Below are positions 1 to 5,104 of a stretch of DNA of 5,104 bases, piece by piece. The notes beneath the pieces are model-generated. The model was given only the letters and a program-made list of their open reading frames with translations. It had not been told where the DNA came from and ran no database searches. Positions within the stretch are counted from its first letter, which is position 1. Every line of letters begins with the position of its first letter. Location of the stretch: positions 1-5,104 of the forward strand of contig JAQGLD010000478.1 of the NCBI GenBank assembly GCA_028293055.1. The letters are read 5' to 3'. Origin of the DNA: Alphaproteobacteria bacterium. GTDB lineage: Bacteria; Pseudomonadota; Alphaproteobacteria; Sphingomonadales; Sphingomonadaceae. Both the position numbers and the translations under genes were made by a program.

Positions 1-64
1 TCTGGCCGTTGCCGAGCAGGTCGATCGTCTTTCCTGCGGCCAGGAAATGCAGATTTCAGCGTGG

Positions 65-95
65 ATTGATGCTTTCGTGCCGTACCCCATATAAG
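65..95 (+). promoter_or_regulatory. Putative lon promoter, overlapping sigma-70 and sigma-32 type
   Basis: Two overlapping readings fit the same DNA. As a sigma-70 site, TTGATG (66-71) and TATAAG (90-95) lie 18 bases apart and each is close to consensus. As a heat-shock site, ATTGATG (65-71) is 13 bases before CCCCATAT (85-92), and the latter matches the CCCCATNT -10 element of E. coli sigma-32 promoters. Transcription would start near 99-102, giving a leader of about 33 bases. lon is a classical heat-shock gene, which supports the second reading, but the assignment is by eye. Confidence 0.6.
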
Positions 96-124
96 AGGAG
101 TCTACGCGGCACCGTGTCGCGAGT

Positions 125-128
125 GGAG
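125..128 (+). promoter_or_regulatory. Ribosome binding site of lon
   Basis: GGAG stands 5 bases before the ATG at 134. Together with the conserved Lon N-terminus that follows at once ([16 protein letters not shown]), this fixes the start codon. Confidence 0.7.
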
Positions 129-133
129 TATCG

Positions 134-2545
134 ATGACCCAATCCTATCCCGTCCTCCCCCTTCGCGACATCGTCGTCTTCCCCCAGATGATCGTGCCCC
201 TGTTCGTGGGCCGCGACAAATCGGTGGCGGCGCTCGAGAGCGCGATGGCCGGGGACAAGAAGATCTTCCTGGTTTCCCAGCTCGATCCGGCCGAGGACGA
301 TCCCGATCGTGACGCGCTCTACGACATGGGCGTGGTCGCAACCGTCCTGCAGCTGCTCAAGCTTCCGGACGGCACGGTGCGCGTGCTCGTCGAAGGCCAG
401 CAGCGCGCGACTTTGGTCAATCTGACCGCTCAGGCCCAGCACCTCTCGGCCGAGATCGACCTGATCGAGGCCGACGAGCCCGAGGGCGCCGAAGTCTCGG
501 CGCTGATGCGTTCGGTTGTCGAGCAGTTCGAGAATTATTCGAAGCTCAACAAGAAGCTTCCCGCCGAGACCGCAGTTCAGCTCGGTCAGATCGAGGAGCC
601 GTCGCGGCTCGCCGATTCGGTCGCCGCCAATATCAACATCAAGGTGTCGGACAAGCAGGCTCTGCTCGCAGAGCTCGAGCCGAGCCGCCGCCTCGAAATG
701 GCCTTCGCCTTCATGGAAGGCGAGCTCGGCGTGCTTCAGGTCGAGAAGAAGATCCGCAGTCGCGTCAAACGCCAGATGGAGAAGACGCAGCGCGAATATT
801 ATCTGAACGAGCAGTTGAAGGCCATCCAGCGCGAGCTGGGCAATGAAGGCGAGGAAGGCGAGGGCGACGAGCTTGCCGAGCTCGCCCGCAAGATCGCCAA
901 GACCCGCCTTTCGAAGGAAGCCCGGACCAAGGCCAATTCGGAGATCAAGAAGCTCAAGGCGATGGCGCCGATGTCCGCCGAGGCGACCGTTAGCCGCAAC
1001 TATCTCGACGTGTTGCTCGGCCTGCCCTGGGGCAAGAAGTCCAAGGTCAAGAAGGACATCGCCGAGGCAGAGGCGATCCTCGACGAGGATCATTACGGGC
1101 TCGAGAAGGTCAAGGACCGGATCGTCGAATATCTCGCGGTCCAGGCCCGGACCAACCGGCTGAAGGGACCGATCCTCTGCCTGGTCGGGCCTCCCGGTGT
1201 CGGCAAGACCTCGCTCGGTCGCTCGATCGCGCGCGCGACCGGCCGCGAGTTCGTCCGCCAGTCGCTGGGCGGGGTCCGCGACGAAGCCGAGATTCGCGGC
1301 CATCGGCGTACCTATATCGGCTCGCTGCCGGGCAAGATCGTGTCGAACCTGCGCAAGGCCGGCACTTCGAACCCGCTCTTCCTGCTCGACGAAATCGACA
1401 AGCTGGGCCAGGATTTCCGCGGCGATCCGGCGTCCGCCCTGCTCGAGGTGCTCGATCCGGAGCAGAATTCGAAGTTCCAGGATCACTATCTCGAGATCGA
1501 CTATGATCTGTCCGACGTGATGTTCGTCACCACCGCGAACACGATGGACATGCCGCAGCCTCTGTTAGACCGCATGGAGATCATCCGGCTCGAAGGCTAT
1601 ACCGAAAACGAGAAGGTCGAGATTGCGACCCGCCACTTGATCCCGAAGCAGATCGAAGCCCACGGGTTGAAGGAAGGCGAGCTCATCTTCAGCGAGGAGG
1701 GGCTCCGCCGGCTGATCCAGCATTATACCCGCGAGGCCGGGGTTCGCACGCTCGAGCGGGAGATCGCCAAGGTCGCCCGCAAGGTGCTTCGCCGAATCCT
1801 CGAGGGCAAGACCGAGAAGGTCGAGCTGACTCCCGACAACATCGCCGATTATTCGGGCGTTCGGAAATATCGCCACGGCATGGGCGAGGAAGAGGATCAG
1901 ATCGGCGCGGTGACCGGACTTGCCTGGACCGAGGTCGGCGGCGAGCTGCTGACCATCGAGGCGGTGACGGTGCCCGGCAAGGGCCAGATCAAGACGACCG
2001 GCAAATTGGGCGAGGTGATGCAGGAGTCGGTGCAGGCGGCCTTCTCCTTCGTCCGCGCGCGCAGCCCGAGCTATGGCGTCAAGCCGAGCCTGTTCGGTCG
2101 CAAGGACATCCACGTCCATTTGCCCGAAGGTGCGGTGCCGAAGGACGGCCCCTCCGCCGGCGTCGGTATGGTCACCGCGATCATCTCGACCCTCACCGGG
2201 ATCCCGGTGCGGCGCGATGTCGCGATGACCGGCGAGGTCACCCTGCGCGGCCGGGTGCTTCCGATCGGCGGACTCAAGGAGAAACTGCTGGCGGCGCTTC
2301 GCGGCGGAATCACGACCGTGCTCATCCCATGGGAGAATGAGAAGGATCTCGTCGAGATTCCGGCGACGATCACTGGCGGGCTCGAGATTGTTCCGGTCCG
2401 CCATGTCGACGAAGTTCTCGCCCGCGCTCTCGTCAGCCCGATCGTTCCGATCGACTGGACCGACGCCGAGGACCTCATCCCCGTTGTGGTCCCTGATCTC
2501 GCCGCCGCGCCCGACGATCAGGGCGGCCCTGCGATCCGCCACTGA
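134..2545 (+). CDS. lon: ATP-dependent protease Lon (La), S16 family
   Basis: Lon is a cytoplasmic AAA+ protease that forms a hexamer. It unfolds and degrades misfolded proteins and selected regulators using ATP. The 803 residues are close to the 784 of the E. coli enzyme and all domains are intact. The N-terminal substrate-binding domain covers roughly residues 6-200. A helical region follows with the Lon hallmark [15 protein letters not shown] (222-236). The AAA+ module has Walker [10 protein letters not shown] (352-360, K358), Walker B LLDEID (417-422, D419/E420), a sensor-1 asparagine (N469), an arginine finger (R480) and a sensor-2 arginine in EAGVRTLER (R538). The C-terminal protease domain has the Ser-Lys dyad: S674 in KDGPSAG and K717 in GGLKEK, 43 residues apart as in E. 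coli (S679/K722). A tail of about 20 residues follows the protease fold. The gene has its own promoter and a strong terminator. The long open frames on the opposite strand are by-products of its GC-rich codon use. Confidence 0.98.
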   Translation: MTQSYPVLPLRDIVVFPQMIVPLFVGRDKSVAALESAMAGDKKIFLVSQLDPAEDDPDRDALYDMGVVATVLQLLKLPDGTVRVLVEGQQRATLVNLTAQAQHLSAEIDLIEADEPEGAEVSALMRSVVEQFENYSKLNKKLPAETAVQLGQIEEPSRLADSVAANINIKVSDKQALLAELEPSRRLEMAFAFMEGELGVLQVEKKIRSRVKRQMEKTQREYYLNEQLKAIQRELGNEGEEGEGDELAELARKIAKTRLSKEARTKANSEIKKLKAMAPMSAEATVSRNYLDVLLGLPWGKKSKVKKDIAEAEAILDEDHYGLEKVKDRIVEYLAVQARTNRLKGPILCLVGPPGVGKTSLGRSIARATGREFVRQSLGGVRDEAEIRGHRRTYIGSLPGKIVSNLRKAGTSNPLFLLDEIDKLGQDFRGDPASALLEVLDPEQNSKFQDHYLEIDYDLSDVMFVTTANTMDMPQPLLDRMEIIRLEGYTENEKVEIATRHLIPKQIEAHGLKEGELIFSEEGLRRLIQHYTREAGVRTLEREIAKVARKVLRRILEGKTEKVELTPDNIADYSGVRKYRHGMGEEEDQIGAVTGLAWTEVGGELLTIEAVTVPGKGQIKTTGKLGEVMQESVQAAFSFVRARSPSYGVKPSLFGRKDIHVHLPEGAVPKDGPSAGVGMVTAIISTLTGIPVRRDVAMTGEVTLRGRVLPIGGLKEKLLAALRGGITTVLIPWENEKDLVEIPATITGGLEIVPVRHVDEVLARALVSPIVPIDWTDAEDLIPVVVPDLAAAPDDQGGPAIRH

Positions 2546-2577
2546 TTTCGTTGCGTTGCAGCAACGACCAAGGGTCC

Positions 2578-2618
2578 GGAAAGCGCGATTTTGCCTCGGC
2601 AAATCGCGCTTTCCTTTT
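2578..2618 (+). terminator. Rho-independent terminator of lon
   Basis: A long hairpin starts 32 bases after the lon stop. The left arm is GGAAAGCGCGATTTTGCC (2578-2595) and the right arm GGCAAATCGCGCTTTCC (2598-2614). They pair almost perfectly, with one extra T on the left, and close on a CTCG loop. TTTT (2615-2618) follows directly. This is a textbook intrinsic terminator and separates lon from hup. A smaller inverted repeat, CGTTGC/GCAACG (2549-2566), lies between the stop codon and the terminator. Confidence 0.9.
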
Positions 2619-2646
2619 GACTCTCCGAGGCCTCCTGATTTTAGAT
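2617..2646 (+). promoter_or_regulatory. Putative hup promoter
   Basis: TTGACT (2617-2622) matches the -35 consensus at five of six positions. At 17-18 bases spacing the -10 is weak (TTTAGA or TTAGAT, 2640-2646), which is common in alphaproteobacteria. Transcription would start near 2652, leaving a leader of about 50 bases. The -35 shares its first bases with the T-tract of the lon terminator. No other upstream site looks better. Confidence 0.4.
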
Positions 2647-2702
2647 GGGAAGGTGCGCGGCTACGAGTCTAGGCGGCGCAACCAAAAAGGGGTTCGGGAA
2701 GC

Positions 2703-2981
2703 ATGAACAAGCAGGAGCTAATCGGCGCGGTCGCCGAGACGACTGGTCTCAGCAGGGGTGATGCGGGGCGGGCTGTCGAGAGTGTGTTCGACACCATCAC
2801 CGGCGCCCTCAAGAAGGGCGACGAGGTCCGGCTAGTTGGCTTCGGTACTTTCGCATGCTCGCGTCGCAAGGCGTCGACCGGGCGCAACCCGCGCACCGGC
2901 GAGCCGATGCAGATCAAGGAATCCACCCAGGCCAAGTTCAAGGCCGGCAAGGGTCTCAAGGATTCGGTCGGCGGCCGCTAG
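2703..2981 (+). CDS. hup: DNA-binding protein HU (HU/IHF family)
   Basis: HU is a small dimeric nucleoid protein that bends and compacts DNA with little sequence preference and assists replication, recombination and transcription control. The 92 residues are the usual HU length. The N-terminal helical dimerisation part begins MNKQELIGAVAETTGLS. The family signature follows: VGFGTF (45-50), then GRNPRTGE (60-67) at the tip of the DNA-binding arm, where P63 is the residue expected to intercalate between base pairs. The C-terminus KFKAGKGLKDSV (78-89) is typical. Overall it is closer to HU than to IHF. A cysteine at position 52, just after the GFGTF strand, is unusual for HU. The Shine-Dalgarno is modest (AAGGGG, 2687-2692, about 10 bases from the ATG). 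The gene lies 157 bases after lon, as hupB does in E. coli, but a terminator stands between them. The symbol is generic, since alpha and beta forms cannot be told apart here. Confidence 0.96.
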   Translation: MNKQELIGAVAETTGLSRGDAGRAVESVFDTITGALKKGDEVRLVGFGTFACSRRKASTGRNPRTGEPMQIKESTQAKFKAGKGLKDSVGGR

Positions 2982-2982
2982 A

Positions 2983-3026
2983 GTGTGTTAGAGCCAAGTG
3001 CAATCACTTGGCGGCTCGGAACACAC
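2983..3026 (+). repeat. Imperfect hairpin directly after hup (3' UTR structure)
   Basis: This 44-base inverted repeat starts one base after the hup stop codon. The outer stem is GTGTGTT (2983-2989) with AACACAC (3020-3026). Inside are GAGC (2991-2994) with GCTC (3014-3017), then CAAGTG (2995-3000) with CACTTG (3005-3010), closing on a CAAT loop. A three-base bulge (3011-3013) and a small internal loop interrupt it. No T-run follows, so it is not a standard terminator. It may cap or stabilise the hup mRNA, or end transcription without a U-tract. Confidence 0.7.
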
Positions 3027-3041
3027 GGTAAACAAGAGAAG

Positions 3042-3083
3042 CTGGACTCAGTACCGGTTCAACCGAACTGGAACCGAGTCTAG
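3042..3083 (+). repeat. Second imperfect hairpin in the hup-tRNA interval
   Basis: This 42-base inverted repeat lies 15 bases after the first hairpin. The base is CTGGACTC (3042-3049) with GAGTCTAG (3076-3083), including one G-T pair. After an A/C mismatch come GT/AC and an A/A mismatch. The tip is CCGGTTC (3054-3060) with GAACTGG (3065-3071), closing on AACC. There is no T-run after it. Its right arm contains the GAGTCTA motif also found upstream of lon and hup. Function unknown. Confidence 0.65.
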
Positions 3084-3149
3084 ACGCGGCACGCGGGGCC
3101 GAAACGCCTGCATCCGTCATCGGGTCGCGGGCGCTGGACAGCAGGGGGA

Positions 3150-3171
3150 GGGGCGATTAAGGGATCGCTCC
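3150..3171 (+). repeat. Short hairpin in the hup-tRNA interval
   Basis: GGGGCGAT (3150-3157) pairs with ATCGCTCC (3164-3171), one G-T pair included, around a six-base loop. A stem of this size can arise by chance in such GC-rich DNA. It is listed because it sits in a run of inverted repeats. Confidence 0.35.
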
Positions 3172-3206
3172 GGACGGCGGCGCATTCCTCGCGCAGCTCG
3201 ATTTTT

Positions 3207-3233
3207 CCGTCAGGCCGATTGCCACTCTGACGG
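3207..3233 (+). repeat. Inverted repeat just upstream of tRNA-Val
   Basis: CCGTCAG (3207-3213) and CTGACGG (3227-3233) are perfect inverted copies separated by 13 bases, ending 9 bases before the tRNA. On the plus strand a T-run precedes the structure instead of following it, so it is no terminator for hup. It could be an operator-like site or a structure in the tRNA precursor leader. I see no convincing -35/-10 pair for the tRNA around it. Confidence 0.45.
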
Positions 3234-3242
3234 TCAGGGCGT

Positions 3243-3317
3243 GGGCGCGTAGCTCAGTGGTAGAGCACTGTGTTCACACCGCAGGGGTCGCAGGTTCAAT
3301 CCCTGCCGCGCCCACCA
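3243..3317 (+). tRNA. tRNA-Val (anticodon CAC), CCA encoded
   Basis: The whole cloverleaf can be drawn. The acceptor stem GGGCGCG (3243-3249) pairs fully with CGCGCCC (3307-3313). The D arm is GCTC/GAGC (3252-3255, 3263-3266) with loop AGTGGTA. The anticodon stem CTGTG (3268-3272) pairs with CGCAG (3280-3284), with one G-T. The loop TTCACAC places CAC at 3275-3277, which reads the valine codon GUG. The variable loop is GGGTC. The T arm GCAGG/CCTGC (3290-3294, 3302-3306) holds TTCAATC. The discriminator is A3314 and CCA (3315-3317) is encoded. Confidence 0.97.
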
Positions 3318-3434
3318 CGCCCTTCATGGTGATCATCCTTTCTGTCGCGAAGCGAGATGCTTCAAAAGGGACGGATATCGGGCTGGACCGGCTCGCCATT
3401 GGCGCCGAGTCCGCGCGCTGCTACCCGCGCCCTC

Positions 3435-4484
3435 ATGTCCGACCCCGCCGACCCCATCGCGATCTACCGCGCCAAATCGCTCGCCGCCTGGCGTGCGGGC
3501 GACTTCGAAGCCTGCCTTTCGGCATCCCGCGCCGTTGCCGACCTGTCCCCAACTTCCGAAAGCCTCTGCAACATGGCCGTCGTGCTGAGGCGCCTAGGTC
3601 GCGACGCGGAGGCGAGGGATTATCTCAGGCACCACGCCAGCGAGATCGACCCGATCGCGCTCCATGACCTGCAATGCTCGGTCGCAGCGCGGCTCGGTGA
3701 TGCCGACGGCGCGATCCGCTACGGCAATGAAGCGCTTCGGCTGAAGGACGCGGCGGCGAGCCCTGCTCCGCCACTGCGACCGTTCACCCGCCCATTCGAC
3801 CCGACGCGGCGGAACCGCAACATCATTTCCTTCTCGCTGTGGGGCACCGATCGCCGCTACGTCGCGGGCGCGATCACGAATGCCCAAGTCGCGCCGTACC
3901 TGTATCCGGCATGGACACCTCGCTTCTATGTCGATGAATCGGTCCCGGACGCGATTCGCCTGTCGTTGACCGGGCTCGGCGCGCAGGTGACGGAGGTCGA
4001 AGGCCTGCCCGCCGATCGCTACGGCACTTTCTGGCGCTTCCTAGTGGAGGACGATCCCGATGTGGATTTCTATCTGATACGCGACGCGGATTCGGTCTCG
4101 AATATCAAGGAGGCGTGGGCGGTCTCGGATTGGCTGGCGTCGGGCTCGGCCTTCCACGTGATGCGCGACAACCTCCAGCACGCAGAGGTTATCCTGGCCG
4201 GAATGTGGGGCGCGCACCGAGGCAATATCGGGGCCATGGATGCGAGGATTCGGGCCTTCGTGACCGGCCCCGGGAAAGACCGTGTCGGCAAAACGCTGGA
4301 CCAGATCTTCCTGCGCGGCGAAGTCTGGCCGATCGCACGGCAGAGCCTGACCCAGCATGATGGGAATTTCGATCTGCGGGAGCCCAGGCGCTACGACCCT
4401 GCGTTCCTGCTGCCCGCGGGCATGCATATCGGGCAGAACGAGGCTGCGCGGGCACCGGCGAAGCGGGTCATCCGGGCCGGTTGA
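3435..4484 (+). CDS. TPR-like / glycosyltransferase-like protein
   Basis: I recognise the type but not a named gene. With the start at 3435 it has 349 residues. Residues 5-105 form paired amphipathic helices with TPR character, such as YRAKSLAAWRAGDFEACLSA and LCNMAVVLRRLGRDAEARDYL. A proline-rich linker (109-123) leads to a second domain beginning NIISFSLWG (129-137). That domain resembles bacterial sugar-transferase-like proteins of surface polysaccharide loci. It carries LIRDADS (214-220), whose D217-x-D219 could hold the metal and nucleotide sugar, then FHVMRD (240-245) and ILAGMWG (253-259). There is no signal peptide or membrane segment, so a cytoplasmic enzyme is likely. The start is uncertain: an in-frame ATG at 3357 would add 26 residues rich in Ser, Arg and Pro that look non-coding. 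Neither start has a clear Shine-Dalgarno. The substrate cannot be inferred, and no other polysaccharide gene is in view. Confidence 0.8.
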   Translation: MSDPADPIAIYRAKSLAAWRAGDFEACLSASRAVADLSPTSESLCNMAVVLRRLGRDAEARDYLRHHASEIDPIALHDLQCSVAARLGDADGAIRYGNEALRLKDAAASPAPPLRPFTRPFDPTRRNRNIISFSLWGTDRRYVAGAITNAQVAPYLYPAWTPRFYVDESVPDAIRLSLTGLGAQVTEVEGLPADRYGTFWRFLVEDDPDVDFYLIRDADSVSNIKEAWAVSDWLASGSAFHVMRDNLQHAEVILAGMWGAHRGNIGAMDARIRAFVTGPGKDRVGKTLDQIFLRGEVWPIARQSLTQHDGNFDLREPRRYDPAFLLPAGMHIGQNEAARAPAKRVIRAG

Positions 4485-4529
4485 GGCCGTCATAAATCCT
4501 GCCAGGGCCATTTTTGCACGCGATGTCGG

Positions 4530-5104
4530 TCAGGCGAGCCTGGCAAGGCTGGTGGACACGATAGTGGCGAGCTCCGCCTGTCCGCGCGCGCCGAGCTTGG
4601 CGTAGAGCGTCTTCGAATAATTTCGGGCGGTCTCGACGGTGAGGCCGAGCCGCACGGCGGCTTCGCCGATTCCCCGTCCCTCGGCCAGCACTGTGGCGAG
4701 CCGAGCCTCCCGCGGCGCGAGTCCGAACAACATGCCGAGGATCTCCGCCGAGCCGTGCGAGGAGACACGATCTCCCTGCAGATAGGCGATCAGGAGCGCC
4801 CCGCCCGCGCCGTCGTCGGGACCGGGCAATCGCTTCAGCAGAAGATCGAGGCGTGGATGATCGGTAATACGGATTGCCTCGGCCTTCGCCGAGCCGTTCA
4901 CGGCGAGCCGCTCGATCGCCTGGGCGAGGCGCTGGTTCGCGGCGGGGGAACGCGTGGCCAAGCCGCCGTCCGGGCCGGCGGTGAGCAACACCCCGCTTCG
5001 CATCAGCGCCCCTGCCCGCGCATCGGCATCCACCAGGGCGCCCTCGGCGGTGAGAGTGAGCCTGCCGAGCTCCAGCGGTCCGAGAAGGTCCGCGAGTACA
5101 GCCT
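4530..5104 (-). CDS. LuxR/GerE-type HTH transcriptional regulator (5' end cut off)
   Basis: The frame is open from its TGA stop (complement of 4530-4532) to the right edge, so 190 residues are visible and the N-terminus lies outside. The last 66 residues (about 4533-4730) are a LuxR-type DNA-binding domain. The usual LTxRE pattern appears as LAPREARLATVLAEG, followed by IGEAAVRLGLTVETARNY and LYAKLGARGQAEL. The N-terminal part (for example LTLTAEGALVDADARAGALM) looks like the end of a PAS-like sensing domain. No response-regulator receiver or autoinducer domain is seen, so the signal is unknown. A GTG at 5033 would give 167 residues, but coding character clearly continues upstream of it, so I treat the gene as running off the window. 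It converges on the glycosyltransferase-like gene with only 45 bases between the stops, and shows no functional link to it. Confidence 0.85.
   Translation of the reverse strand, partial: AVLADLLGPLELGRLTLTAEGALVDADARAGALMRSGVLLTAGPDGGLATRSPAANQRLAQAIERLAVNGSAKAEAIRITDHPRLDLLLKRLPGPDDGAGGALLIAYLQGDRVSSHGSAEILGMLFGLAPREARLATVLAEGRGIGEAAVRLGLTVETARNYSKTLYAKLGARGQAELATIVSTSLARLA

Noticed and set aside
1..137. Possible end of an upstream gene at the left edge (frames open to 94 or 137)
   Set aside because: The short translations are not recognisable, third-position GC bias is poor, and promoter elements for lon lie at 65-95. I cannot support a gene here.
56..1486. Long open frame antisense to the first half of lon (476 codons)
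   Set aside because: It mirrors the strongly conserved Lon frame, has no recognisable domain, and follows from GC-biased codon use on the other strand.
1565..2602. Long open frame antisense to the second half of lon (345 codons)
   Set aside because: It covers the Lon protease domain and starts inside the lon terminator hairpin; its protein is low-complexity and shows no family features.
3054..3071. GGTTCAA in the second hairpin as a tRNA T-arm or tRNA remnant
   Set aside because: The pairing places TTC in the stem rather than the loop and no other tRNA arm can be drawn around it.
2998..3252. 84-codon open frame between hup and tRNA-Val
   Set aside because: It runs through both hairpins into the tRNA, has a chance-like Arg/Gly-rich product and no ribosome binding site.
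3243..3317. tRNA-Val as an occupied integration site
   Set aside because: No integrase gene and no second copy of the tRNA 3' end are present in the window, so there is no direct evidence for an inserted element.
3257..3667. 136-codon open frame starting in the tRNA
   Set aside because: It starts within tRNA-Val and then overlaps the better-supported downstream gene in another frame, with a typical Arg/Pro-rich shadow composition.
4485..4529. Terminator between the convergent genes, before ATTTTTG at 4510-4516
   Set aside because: Only a weak GGCC/GGCC pairing precedes the T-run, not a convincing stem in either direction.

Overview
The window is GC-rich DNA that looks like an ordinary chromosomal segment of an alphaproteobacterium, most likely a sphingomonad. 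This rests on the strong G/C third-position bias, the alphaproteobacterial-looking Lon and HU sequences, and a LuxR-type regulator with a PAS-like front part of a kind I associate with Sphingomonadales. The order assignment is an inference from family memory, not a computed placement.

Left part (about 60-2620): a complete lon gene for the ATP-dependent protease. It is preceded by a good promoter that can be read as both a sigma-70 and a heat-shock sigma-32 site, and followed by a strong intrinsic terminator. Middle (about 2617-2981): hup, encoding the nucleoid protein HU. Its best candidate -35 element lies in the T-tract of the lon terminator. The lon-hup order is also found in E. coli (lon-hupB), and Lon is known there to degrade unpaired HU-beta, so the pairing makes functional sense. 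The two genes nevertheless appear to be separate transcription units.

Right of hup is a 261-base gene-free stretch (2982-3242) with several inverted repeats. Two of them are imperfect hairpins of over 40 nt in tandem just after the hup stop codon. It ends at a complete tRNA-Val (anticodon CAC) with encoded CCA. Downstream, on the same strand, is a gene for a protein with a TPR-like N-terminal half and a glycosyltransferase-like C-terminal half carrying a DxD motif. It converges on a LuxR/GerE-type regulator on the minus strand, whose N-terminal end is cut off by the right edge of the window.

I found no CRISPR array, insertion sequence, prophage gene or clear new defence system. The most unusual features are the structured RNA-like region between hup and tRNA-Val, and a short motif (GAGTCTA followed by GCGGC) that recurs in all three intergenic regions upstream of lon, hup and the tRNA.
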